Shown: one piece after another, positions 7,412-14,486 of the stretch | Layout of the letters: every line of letters starts with the position of its first letter | Position numbering within the stretch: position 1 is the first letter of the stretch | Origin: CANHEE01 sp043777755 | Lineage (GTDB): Bacteria; Bacteroidota; Bacteroidia; Chitinophagales; Saprospiraceae | Assembly: GCA_043777755.1 (NCBI GenBank) | Contig: JAYWHK010000022.1 | Coordinates: 1-14,574 of the forward strand | Reading direction: 5' to 3' | Length of the DNA: 14,574 nucleotides | Program-made: the position numbers and the translations under genes | The notes under the pieces: model-generated | The model's database searches: none | What the model saw: the letters and a program-made list of their open reading frames with translations, nothing else | What the model was told of the DNA's origin: nothing

Positions 7412-8305
7412 TTAACCTTTTCGCTCCAACTCAAATGTCTTCATTGCCATTAGCTCTTTGAGCGTATGTTTTTGTCCGTCAATAGAACCGTCAAAAAACA
7501 GCATATTTCCGCTTGACTCTTTGGCAATATAGCGCATACTCTCAAGCCACATCGAAAACAAAACAAAACTAGGGTCTAAGTCAGCGGCTTTTACTTCTTT
7601 GGCAGCCTTTGAGATACCTCTTGCAACCTCTTCACGGAACAACGCAGTACCCTGACCACGCAGTTGTGCCGCTTCTCGCTCCGCTTCGGCTTCTTTTACC
7701 TTTGTGATGCGGATTGCTTCGCCTTGATTATGAGCAGCTTGCATTAGGTTATTCGATGCAACCACCTCAGCCATTGATAAGATGATAGCCTCGTCAAATT
7801 TGATTTCATTGATCTGCAAATCAAGCAAAATATAGCCCCAATCGCTCAGTGTATCTCTCAGTTTCTGATTGACTTCATACACGATTTCTTCTCGAAGCAA
7901 AAGGACTTGTTCTTGCTTTTTGGTCGCTACAAAAGCCCTAATTGTGCCTTCAATCGAGCGCACGAGCGTTTGTTGAAAATTGGCATTAGAGATAAACTTA
8001 AATGCCACGTTTTTTATCGTGTCTTCTTGATTATCTTTAACCGCATAGAGCATCAGTGTTTTGAAATAAACATTGGCTTGGTCGGAGGTAATGGCTTGAA
8101 AAGACAACTCTACGGACTGATTTTGAAGGCTAATTTTCGAGTGAATAGATTCAAACAACGGAATTTTCCAGTTCAAACCAGTGTGAAAAGTTCGGTTAAA
8201 TTTTCCGAAAATTGTAGTCACTCCAACATAGCCTTCAGGAATGACAGTGTAACAAGACATAACAAAAAATAGCCCTGCTAAAGCGAGAATGGTAAATAGT
8301 ATCAT
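7412..8305 (-). CDS. SPFH/band 7 (prohibitin/stomatin-like) membrane protein
   Basis: A 297-aa SPFH-family protein. Residues 1-18 are a hydrophobic N-terminal anchor without basic residues, followed directly by the band 7 opening VIPEGYVGVTTIFGKF (21-36). The SPFH core runs to about 175, with strand-rich segments such as KISLQNQSVELSFQAITSD and the closing LLDLQINEIKFDEAI. An alanine/glutamate-rich helix follows (about 177-240, KVKEAEAEREAAQLRGQG), typical of the oligomerising coiled coil of prohibitins and stomatins. Such proteins form ring or cage scaffolds on membranes and often recruit proteases or other partners; no NfeD or FtsH partner gene is next to it here. An MSC tripeptide at 16-18 weakly resembles a lipobox, but a transmembrane anchor is more likely. 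It is the second gene of the cluster, 35 nt after a 57-aa ORF. Confidence 0.9.
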   Translation of the reverse strand: MILFTILALAGLFFVMSCYTVIPEGYVGVTTIFGKFNRTFHTGLNWKIPLFESIHSKISLQNQSVELSFQAITSDQANVYFKTLMLYAVKDNQEDTIKNVAFKFISNANFQQTLVRSIEGTIRAFVATKKQEQVLLLREEIVYEVNQKLRDTLSDWGYILLDLQINEIKFDEAIILSMAEVVASNNLMQAAHNQGEAIRITKVKEAEAEREAAQLRGQGTALFREEVARGISKAAKEVKAADLDPSFVLFSMWLESMRYIAKESSGNMLFFDGSIDGQKHTLKELMAMKTFELERKG

Positions 8306-8340
8306 TTTTTACTTTTTTTTGATTTTTAAATTATTGATAA

Positions 8341-8514
8341 TTAGTGATTTGTGTTTTTAATAATTTTTCGCTCAAAATCATTGAGCCAATGCCAGCCTGT
8401 TTTTAAGTCATGGACTTGCGTTTTTTCGTCGGAAATCTTTTTGATTTCATCAAAAGTCAATGACTTCTCAGCGATGTCTTTTTGAAAGGGTTTGTAAAAA
8501 TATTTTGATTTCAT
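8341..8514 (-). CDS. Small hypothetical protein (57 aa), first gene of the SPFH cluster
   Basis: The minus strand reads from ATG at 8514 to TAA at 8341, giving 57 aa that begin MKSKYFYKPFQKDIAEKS and end in KIIKNTNH. It is hydrophilic and lysine-rich, with an acidic/basic helical middle (TFDEIKKISDEKTQVHDL) and a WHWLNDFERK segment. No signal peptide or membrane span is seen. It ends 35 nt before the SPFH ATG on the same strand, spacing similar to that between the other genes of the cluster. I do not recognise the family. Protein-like composition and operon position support a real gene. Confidence 0.62.
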   Translation of the reverse strand: MKSKYFYKPFQKDIAEKSLTFDEIKKISDEKTQVHDLKTGWHWLNDFERKIIKNTNH

Positions 8515-8582
8515 ATTGTTAAATTTGAATATGCTTACTGTAAAAATGCAGGAAATTACCTCATATTACCAAGATTTAATAT

Positions 8583-8599
8583 GGTTATTTCGGTTATTT
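8583..8599 (+). repeat. Tandem GGTTATTT direct repeat, possible regulator site
   Basis: GGTTATTT occurs at 8583-8590 and again at 8592-8599, a 9-nt period. A third GTTATTT, preceded by GGC, lies at 8691-8700. LytTR-type regulators bind paired direct repeats with a GTT core, although usually at about two helical turns. The repeat lies 69 nt upstream of the 57-aa ORF that opens the SPFH cluster. Function is speculative. Confidence 0.25.
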
Positions 8600-8887
8600 A
8601 TGTTGCTTGGATTTTTTAATAAAAAAGTAGATAAAGAACATTTTGAAAGATTTTATTTTTAAATAAAGATGATTGACGATACAAAACTTAGGCGTTATTT
8701 CTTTTTTGTACCCCAAAGTTCAGCGTTTCTCTATTGCTTCCCATAACAGAAAAACAAATGTGAATATTTTTTATTTTGAAGAAGAAAAATAGAAAATGGA
8801 AAGGAATGAAAATCTTTTTTTAAATAAAAAAGAACAAACATTGCAGCTATCTTTTGAAATAAAAAAAATGAGGAGAAACACAATTCT

Positions 8888-8911
8888 ATTCACAAATTTT
8901 TTTTTGTGAAT
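8888..8911. repeat. Palindrome ATTCACAAA-N6-TTTGTGAAT upstream of the kinase gene
   Basis: Two 9-bp arms (8888-8896 and 8903-8911) are exact inverted repeats around six T residues. The palindrome ends 20 nt before the -7-like box of the kinase gene, where an operator would overlap the -33 region. With no gene ending nearby on the plus strand, a terminator role is unlikely. Confidence 0.5.
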
Positions 8912-8931
8912 GAAAATTGAGAAAAATCAAG

Positions 8932-8939
8932 TTACTTTG
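8932..8939 (+). promoter_or_regulatory. Probable -7 box (TTACTTTG) for the kinase/regulator pair
   Basis: TTACTTTG followed by C differs from TAnnTTTG by one base and ends 22 nt before the ATG at 8962. This is the usual arrangement in Bacteroidota. It falls inside the reading frame of a possible TTG start at 8917, which argues that the ATG is the true start. Confidence 0.4.
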
Positions 8940-8961
8940 CAGTTCAATATCATCAAAAATT

Positions 8962-10146
8962 ATGCGTAGAACAATTTTCACGGAAGTCAAATTCATCAAA
9001 GGCGATGTGTTGTATCACTTGCTTTTTTGGCTCATAATGTATTTTTTGCATTGGGTCAATTATGCCTTTACTTCCCACAATATATTAGAGGAAAATTACC
9101 AAACAGATGGGCATATCGTAGCAAGATTGACCATGATGGTTACTGTTCCATTTGCCTATTATCATACCTATAAATTATTGCCACAAACGGTTGGTAATCA
9201 GTATTTTAATTTTAGAATTTCAATGTTTTTATATTTCATTTTCTCTTGTTCTTTGGCATTGTTTTCTTCTTTTTTATTTGACTATTTGTATGATTTTCAT
9301 TTTCCATTTGAAAATATATTTAGCGAAAGCAACCATATTCCGAACGCTTATTATTGGGGCGAAATCAAAAATAAAAGTGGCCAAAATATGTATTGGTCAA
9401 GAAATATTCCAGAATCATTTTTCAATATGTATTTGCTTACGGGCTTGGTTTATATCAGAAAATGGTTTAACAGTAGCGAGGAATTAAGGCAAAAAAACGA
9501 GGCACAAAGTTTAGAAATCGAAAAAATGCGCTTGATTAAAGATACTTTGACTCAAAAAGATATTTTGCACGATATGATGAACTCGTTTTTTGCTCAAACG
9601 GATGCGCTCAAAGACATTGCAGAGCATTTGGACATCGAAGACAAATCAAAACTCGAACGAATCATCAATCTGCAAGAAGACATTGGGAAATTGCAGCGTT
9701 TTCGTTACTCTCTTATCAAAGACAACGAAGATTTGGTCTTGGTCGAATACGAATTGAAAGCATTGATTTGGATGAGGAATATTTTGGCTTCCAAAAACCC
9801 AAACATCGTGTTTCAAGAAGACATAGAAAGCATCGAAGATGGTAAATATTTGATTGTGCCTGGCGTATTGTCCGAGCTACTTTGGAACGCTTACAAACAC
9901 AGTAAAAAGGCAGATAAAAGCCAAAAAGTTGTCATTACGCTCGAATTAGCGGTTGTTGATGACAAGATTAAGTTCTATATTGAAAACCCAATCGGCAACG
10001 TCAGTTCAAAAAATAGCAGCAAAAGCGGCTTAGATTTGATAGAAAAAAGACTAAAAATGGAGTACGGAGAAGGAAAATACAGTATAGAAATTGGTCAAAA
10101 TCAAGCAAATAATTTTATCGTTTCCCTACAATTACCCATTCAATAA
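8962..10146 (+). CDS. Membrane sensor histidine kinase (LytS-like ATPase end, unusual H-box)
   Basis: A 394-aa kinase. Hydrophobic segments at about 17-36, 55-73, 86-109 and 152-166 give a four-TM sensor region, followed by a short coiled coil (170-198). The phosphoacceptor is probably H203 in DILHDMMNSFF, a His-Asp arrangement closer to HisKA_3 boxes than to the PHFLFN box of LytS kinases. The ATPase domain has an N-box at LSELLWNAYKHSKK (303-316, N309) and a G-box at SGLDLIEKRLKMEYGEGKY (355-373), the latter in LytS style. The frame is open upstream to a TTG at 8917, but that start would overlap the -7 box and add a non-conserved leader, so the ATG at 8962 is chosen. The response regulator begins 10 nt after its stop, so the two are surely cotranscribed. 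The signal sensed is unknown. Confidence 0.88.
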   Translation: MRRTIFTEVKFIKGDVLYHLLFWLIMYFLHWVNYAFTSHNILEENYQTDGHIVARLTMMVTVPFAYYHTYKLLPQTVGNQYFNFRISMFLYFIFSCSLALFSSFLFDYLYDFHFPFENIFSESNHIPNAYYWGEIKNKSGQNMYWSRNIPESFFNMYLLTGLVYIRKWFNSSEELRQKNEAQSLEIEKMRLIKDTLTQKDILHDMMNSFFAQTDALKDIAEHLDIEDKSKLERIINLQEDIGKLQRFRYSLIKDNEDLVLVEYELKALIWMRNILASKNPNIVFQEDIESIEDGKYLIVPGVLSELLWNAYKHSKKADKSQKVVITLELAVVDDKIKFYIENPIGNVSSKNSSKSGLDLIEKRLKMEYGEGKYSIEIGQNQANNFIVSLQLPIQ

Positions 10147-10156
10147 ATACATAAAA

Positions 10157-10981
10157 GTGAATACAATAAACTACAGCTATATCGTCATTGACGATGAAAA
10201 AAACTATCGAGAACAGGTCATTGAATTGGTCAATGAATTTAATGCGTCGCCGCAAACGCATTTTGTAGAAACGCACGATACCAAGATACGACTGCGACTT
10301 TTGCGAGAACACGATGGTTTAAACAATTTTACCTTGCAAGATATGCAAGATGCTGATATTGTTTTTTTAGACCTTCGCTTTGGTGAAACAGAAATGGGCA
10401 TCAATCTGCTCAATATGGCGAACAATGCCAATCGAAAAAACATCATTGTGCTGACCAATTATAAGGCAGATTATGAAAAGAAAGCTGCCGAATTTCCACA
10501 AGTTTTATCATGGCTACATAAACCGTTGAATATCAAAAATTTAGAAATTTCTATTGATAAATTCTATATTAAAAAAGAAGGTATTTTAGCTGTTTTCAAG
10601 CTAAGTCAGGTTGAAATCACAGCAAAAAACACTGCGCCAATTCTATACGATGACATTATTTGCATCAAAAGTGGCGGTCAAGAAGTGAGTGTTTTTCTAC
10701 AAAATGGCGAAGAAAAAAACTTTGCAGCCAATGTTTTTAGTGTAACGAAATTTGAAGGCAAAGGCTATTTGAAGCGCATTAGTCCAAGCTGCGCTATCAA
10801 CATTGGATTGGATTGGAAGATAGAAAGCAGTGAATACAGCGGGCTTTTTGTCAAATACGAAAAATTCAAACTATTACCTGAAAATGAATTAAGAATTACT
10901 AATATTTTTGTCAATAGCATTATCCCAATATTGAGCAAATCAGTTAAAGATAGGATAAAAATGGATAGTGTAGATGTATAG
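10157..10981 (+). CDS. Response regulator with receiver and LytTR-type DNA-binding domain
   Basis: A 274-aa regulator if it starts at GTG 10157, which gives MNTINYSYIVIDDE, a standard receiver opening. The frame extends back to a TTG at 10091 inside the kinase gene, which would add 22 non-receiver residues and is unlikely. In the shorter numbering the acidic pair is D12/D13, the phosphoacceptor D72 (IVFLDLRFGE), the switch threonine T100 (VLTNY) and the lysine K122 (LHKPL). The C-terminal domain (about 160-260) follows the LytTR pattern: ILYDDIICIKSGG, then VFLQNGEEKNF, then YLKRISPSCAINI in place of the common F-x-RIHRSYLVN. The LytTR part is divergent, so DNA specificity may be unusual. It is partner to the kinase 10 nt upstream. 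The SPFH cluster transcribed divergently is one candidate target, by context only. Confidence 0.87.
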   Translation: MNTINYSYIVIDDEKNYREQVIELVNEFNASPQTHFVETHDTKIRLRLLREHDGLNNFTLQDMQDADIVFLDLRFGETEMGINLLNMANNANRKNIIVLTNYKADYEKKAAEFPQVLSWLHKPLNIKNLEISIDKFYIKKEGILAVFKLSQVEITAKNTAPILYDDIICIKSGGQEVSVFLQNGEEKNFAANVFSVTKFEGKGYLKRISPSCAINIGLDWKIESSEYSGLFVKYEKFKLLPENELRITNIFVNSIIPILSKSVKDRIKMDSVDV

Positions 10982-11095
10982 TGAAATATGAAAAACAAGT
11001 AGCACAGCACAGTTTGAACTTATAATTACAGATTAACGGGAATTTTAAATTTTGACTTTTACATTTTAAATTTCACTTTAGAACGTTTGAAGTAG

Positions 11096-11103
11096 TATAT
11101 TTG
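11096..11103 (+). promoter_or_regulatory. Bacteroidota-type -7 box (TATATTTG) upstream of the Rpn-family gene
   Basis: TATATTTG followed by C is an exact TAnnTTTG match ending 26 nt before the ATG at 11130, with an A-rich leader lacking a Shine-Dalgarno sequence. This is the best promoter match in the window and indicates that the gene is transcribed independently of the response regulator. Confidence 0.65.
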
Positions 11104-11129
11104 CATTTTAAAATAAAAAAACTTAAAAA

Positions 11130-12119
11130 ATGGCAAAATACACCAAAGTTACAGAATTAGTCCGTTTTGATTGGTTTATCAAATATATGTTTCGAGATAA
11201 ATCAGATTTTGAAATATTAGAAGGTTTTTTGAGCGAATTGCTCAAGGAAGACATCATGATTTTACAAATTTTGGAAAGTGGCAGCAATGCTGTTAAAAAA
11301 GACGATAAATTCAATCAAGTGGATATTATGGTCAAAAATTCCAAAGAAGAATTGATTATCGTCGAGGTGCAAAATAACGAAGAATACGATTATTTGCAAC
11401 GGATTTTGTACGGCACATCTAAAACGATTGTTGAAAATATCAAAAAAGGACAATCTTATAATAATGTCAAAAAAGTAATTTCTATTAGCGTTGTCTATTT
11501 TGCTGTTGGGCAAGGAGCAGACTACATTTATCATGGCGAAACTATTTTTAGAGGCATACATTTAGATGATGAATTGGAATTATCCCAAGAGCAAGTTGCA
11601 TTGTTTAATCAACTCAAACCACAAGATCTTTATCCAGAGTATTATTTGATAAAAGCAGGCGATTTTGATGAAAAAGCCATCAAAGACACCTTAGATGAAT
11701 GGGTTTATTTTTTGAAAACAGGTCACGTCTATGATACTTTCAAAGCAAAAGGTTTAGCAAAAGCAAAGCAAAAACTCGAAGTTGCCAAGCTTTCTCCACG
11801 CAAAAGAGCTGCTTATGAGCGTGATACAAAGCACTTACATAGCGAAGCGAGTTGGGCAGAAACACAAAATAAGAAATTGGCAGATGCTGAAAAAAGAGGT
11901 TTAGAAAGAGGCATGGAAAGAGGTTTAGAAAAAGGTTTAGAAAGAGGTATGGAAAAAGGTATGGAAAAAGGTATGGAAAAAGGCATGGAAAAAGGAGAAG
12001 AAAAAAAAGCTATTGAAGTGGCAAAAAAAGCCTTACAAAAAGGTTTTTCGATACAAGATGCTGCCGAGCTTAGTGACTTGTCAGAAGAAAAAGTATTACA
12101 GATACAATCTGAGCTGTAA
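11130..12119 (+). CDS. Rpn-family / PD-(D/E)XK nuclease-family transposase-like protein
   Basis: A 329-aa protein of the Rpn/'PD-(D/E)XK nuclease family transposase' group, whose studied members are DNA endonucleases that promote recombination. The N-terminus (FDWFIKYMFRDKSDFEILEGFLSELL) is typical of the family. The catalytic core is D65 (NQVDIMVKN) and E79-x-Q81 (LIIVEVQN), so the active site looks intact. The middle (about 85-200) carries the usual LYGTSKTI and ISIVYF-like strand segments. Residues 256-291 are nine tandem [KR]G[LM]E-type tetrapeptides encoded by a 12-bp DNA repeat. The C-terminus (QDAAELSDLSEEKVLQIQ) is the short helical motif common at the end of this family. It has its own -7 box. 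No terminal inverted repeats were found around it, so it is not evidently a mobile element. Confidence 0.9.
   Translation: MAKYTKVTELVRFDWFIKYMFRDKSDFEILEGFLSELLKEDIMILQILESGSNAVKKDDKFNQVDIMVKNSKEELIIVEVQNNEEYDYLQRILYGTSKTIVENIKKGQSYNNVKKVISISVVYFAVGQGADYIYHGETIFRGIHLDDELELSQEQVALFNQLKPQDLYPEYYLIKAGDFDEKAIKDTLDEWVYFLKTGHVYDTFKAKGLAKAKQKLEVAKLSPRKRAAYERDTKHLHSEASWAETQNKKLADAEKRGLERGMERGLEKGLERGMEKGMEKGMEKGMEKGEEKKAIEVAKKALQKGFSIQDAAELSDLSEEKVLQIQSEL
11895..12002 (+). repeat. 12-bp tandem repeat, nine units, inside the Rpn-family gene
   Basis: Nine in-frame 12-bp units encode [KR]G[LM]E tetrapeptides (residues 256-291), the last being KGEE. The late units are nearly identical (GGTATGGAAAAA), the early ones more varied. 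Because the unit is a multiple of three, gain or loss of units would keep the frame. This suggests length variation by slippage in a flexible or helical linker between the nuclease domain and the C-terminal helix. Confidence 0.9.
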
Positions 12120-12186
12120 GAACGTGACATTATGATATTTTACAAATAGACACAACGGATATTGGTTATTGAAAAAATAAAATATA

Positions 12187-12321
12187 ATGAAATATGACCA
12201 CGATGATAATCCTGACAATTATTTCAAACAATTTGAAACGATACAATTAAAAATTCATCAAGTTATCAAAAATGGTCAAAAAGGCTATATCAACGAAGAT
12301 GGTTTAGAGTATTTTGATTGA
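12187..12321 (+). CDS. Small hypothetical protein (44 aa)
   Basis: ATG at 12187 to TGA at 12319-12321 encodes 44 aa, starting MKYDHDDNPDNYFKQFE and ending GYINEDGLEYFD. It is acidic and hydrophilic, with no membrane span. An in-frame TAA two codons upstream fixes the frame boundary. It lies 67 nt after the Rpn-family stop on the same strand and ends 10 nt before the converging DUF5916 gene. It could be a small companion protein or the remnant of a longer gene; no family is recognised. Support is limited to composition, the ATG and a snug fit between neighbours. Confidence 0.4.
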   Translation: MKYDHDDNPDNYFKQFETIQLKIHQVIKNGQKGYINEDGLEYFD

Positions 12322-12331
12322 AAAACTAGAC

Positions 12332-14443
12332 TCACAATTTTCCAATGGCACTCACATTCAACCAATAACTCAATTTTAGGTTAATTGACCTAAAACGTGC
12401 GCCAAAATCTTGTGTATAATAATTATCGTTATAGACCAAAAATAAATCGGAAAGCGGCGCAAAACGCCACTGTAATCTGGAATTGATGCCAAGATTGTCA
12501 CGCTGATTGCTGTACTGAATGAGTGTGGACCAGAAGATTGATTTTGAGAATGTTATATCGAATTTTGGGCTAATCAAAACGATGTTTGCTGTTGGATATG
12601 GAGCTGGCAAAACAACCCTGTCAAAGTTGGTCGCAAGGCTAATCGCTGCACGGGGCTGTAAGCGCAGGTTGGCTGTTGCGCCAAAAGAATAACTATGTCC
12701 GTTGAAAAATTGACCAACGGTAGCGTTGATTGAATATGTCACTTTATCAACGTTATTGGAAACATAATTGACATTAAATTGATTGTAAGCATAACTCGTA
12801 TTGGCAGGAAGTGGCGTTCCTTTGGCACGAGTCGGGTTGAATGTGCGGGTAAGATAGACATAAGTCCAAATACCTTTCAAAGTGATATGAGAATGGTCTT
12901 TAAACTCAATGTCGTCCGTAATAGACACTAAATGATCTACTTTTTTGTTGTCTAAACTTGGTTTAAAAACCTGTATGTTTAGGATTTGGAACTTTTGCTT
13001 GTTCACTGTTTTATTTTTATAATAAAAAGTACGTGCGGCATAGTTTCCTGCTTTGAAAATATCAGTACGTGGCACAAAGCCCAAATCTGCTCTAAATTCT
13101 TTGTCAATAAAAGTCCAATCGCTCACAAAATTCCAGTAACGAGTATTGTAAAATAAGGCTGCTTGTGCCGAAATGTTGCCTTCGCTATCGTCAGGTTGCA
13201 ACGATTTGTGGGCATAAAAACGCCCAACCCATTTGCTGTTTTTTGATGCCAAATTATAATCTACACCTACAACACGGTTAAATTTATCTTTTGCTTTTAA
13301 AAAATCGTAGTTTTGAAATGCCTGACGATTCACGATAAAAGCACCTACTGTTGAGCGTGCAAATACCTTGCGCTGTAGGGAAATCATGGCGTTGTTGTTG
13401 GATGCAATTTGGTTGTTGAGGTCTTCGGCAGTCTGCATATTCAAGATGCCCAAACGCCAATTTTTATCTAATTTGCCACTCAAACGTAATCCGCCAATGA
13501 TTTTATTCTCAATAGTATTCCCAAAGGTATCGGTAACAATGCCAATACGACGGGAGAAAAACGGTCGGGCTTCGTTGAAAGTATTGCCATAATTGCCAAA
13601 AAGGTCGTTGTTGTCTATGAAAAACTGACGTTTTTCGGGCAAAGAAAGCTCAAAACGGGTCAGATTCGTTACCACATTATCTACTTCTACATTTGAAAAA
13701 TCAGGATTGTACGTCAAGTCGAGGTTCATTGTGTTGCCGATTGCAATTTTGGCATCGCCACCCAAAGTAAAATTTTTAAAAGGTTTTTTTGCTGCAAAAT
13801 CATTTCCAGCAATGGTGTTGAGGTAAGGAATCGCATAAATTGGAGCTTTGCTTTTGCCTAATGGTTTTTCAAAATTCATTTCTCCCAAAAACGCCAAATT
13901 TGCCAAGATTAAATTTTGAGGAACTCTAATCCAAGCACTCTGCTCATTGGTTTGCAAATCAAAGCGGTAGGTTTGGAAACGCCATTTTTGACCTCCTTCT
14001 TTGAATTTTAAAGAACTAAACGGTATGGCAAACTCTAAGGTATAAGAGTTTTTATCTTTTTTACTTTCTGAAAACCATTTTACGTCCCAAGTCGGGCTAA
14101 AATCTTCACGATTTGAACCACCGTTGATGATTAAGGCTTCACGCTGAACACCGTAAGCATTGGCACTAAACACAAAGGCATTGTTTCCATCATTAAACGT
14201 ATCAAAAACGACCGTAACATTATCGCTGGTTGGCCCAGAAAAATCTCGTCGCAACGAGCTAATCACAAAATTATCCGCTTTTGCTTCTGCTCTAATCCCA
14301 ACATAAATCATTTTGTCGTCATAAATCATTTTTACTTCTGTTTTATTGATGGATTTGGCACTGTCTTGCGGAAAATATTGCCAAAAATTATCTGCTTTGT
14401 CCGCTTTTTGCCAAGCAGCTTCGTCCAAATTACCATCTAACAC
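12332..14443 (-). CDS. DUF5916 protein with N-terminal CBM9-like domain; 5' end apparently disrupted
   Basis: The 703 aa counted from GTG at 14443 match the DUF5916 architecture. A carbohydrate-binding-9-like beta-sandwich (about 1-190) opens with LDGNLDEAAWQ and includes SPTWDVKWFSES and YTLEFAIPFSSLKF. An outer-membrane beta-barrel-like region (about 200-703) has LDLTYNPDFSNVEVD, LPEKRQFFIDN and many alternating aromatic strands. Function is unknown; family members are predicted exported proteins. The GTG falls inside the conserved opening motif, and homologous-looking sequence (SSVFVKYIDEKIV) continues upstream in frame, so GTG is not the natural start. The frame stays open for 42 more codons to a TAG at 14570-14572 with no ATG, GTG or TTG. 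That stretch consists largely of palindromic repeats, and no signal peptide is seen. The gene may be a pseudogene, or its start may lie upstream with a repeat inserted between. Confidence 0.8.
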   Translation of the reverse strand: MLDGNLDEAAWQKADKADNFWQYFPQDSAKSINKTEVKMIYDDKMIYVGIRAEAKADNFVISSLRRDFSGPTSDNVTVVFDTFNDGNNAFVFSANAYGVQREALIINGGSNREDFSPTWDVKWFSESKKDKNSYTLEFAIPFSSLKFKEGGQKWRFQTYRFDLQTNEQSAWIRVPQNLILANLAFLGEMNFEKPLGKSKAPIYAIPYLNTIAGNDFAAKKPFKNFTLGGDAKIAIGNTMNLDLTYNPDFSNVEVDNVVTNLTRFELSLPEKRQFFIDNNDLFGNYGNTFNEARPFFSRRIGIVTDTFGNTIENKIIGGLRLSGKLDKNWRLGILNMQTAEDLNNQIASNNNAMISLQRKVFARSTVGAFIVNRQAFQNYDFLKAKDKFNRVVGVDYNLASKNSKWVGRFYAHKSLQPDDSEGNISAQAALFYNTRYWNFVSDWTFIDKEFRADLGFVPRTDIFKAGNYAARTFYYKNKTVNKQKFQILNIQVFKPSLDNKKVDHLVSITDDIEFKDHSHITLKGIWTYVYLTRTFNPTRAKGTPLPANTSYAYNQFNVNYVSNNVDKVTYSINATVGQFFNGHSYSFGATANLRLQPRAAISLATNFDRVVLPAPYPTANIVLISPKFDITFSKSIFWSTLIQYSNQRDNLGINSRLQWRFAPLSDLFLVYNDNYYTQDFGARFRSINLKLSYWLNVSAIGKL

Positions 14444-14486
14444 TATTTTTTCGTCAATGTATTTTACAAAAACGGATGACTTTGTT

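Larger units (their letters stand above)
8515..8961. other. Divergent intergenic region between the SPFH cluster and the kinase gene
   Basis: This is 447 nt of AT-rich DNA. It holds GTTATTT three times on the plus strand (from 8584, 8593 and 8694), a 9-bp-arm palindrome at 8888-8911, and a -7-like box before the kinase. No convincing -7 box was found for the minus-strand cluster. Only very short ORFs (37 aa or less) occur, none convincing. Confidence 0.65.

Noticed and set aside
8796..8909. 37-aa ORF on the plus strand in the kinase upstream region (starts MERNENLFLNKKEQ)
   Set aside because: Very short, in lysine/asparagine-rich AT-biased sequence, and its 3' end overlaps the palindrome at 8888-8911. 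Nothing beyond an ATG supports it.
8917..8961. N-terminal extension of the kinase from a TTG codon at 8917
   Set aside because: It would place the -7-like box TTACTTTG inside the coding region and adds residues with no family resemblance. The ATG at 8962 fits better.
10091..10156. N-terminal extension of the response regulator from a TTG codon overlapping the kinase gene
   Set aside because: It adds 22 residues before a canonical receiver start. GTG at 10157, 10 nt after the kinase stop, gives the normal receiver N-terminus.
11130..12119. Insertion sequence centred on the Rpn-family gene
   Set aside because: No terminal inverted repeats or target-site duplications were seen at either side. 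The family name includes 'transposase', but members usually lack IS ends.
11813..12130. 105-aa minus-strand ORF rich in S, P and F opposite the Rpn-family gene
   Set aside because: It is the antisense reading of the 12-bp tandem repeat (repeated FSxP units). The plus-strand frame has clear family motifs.
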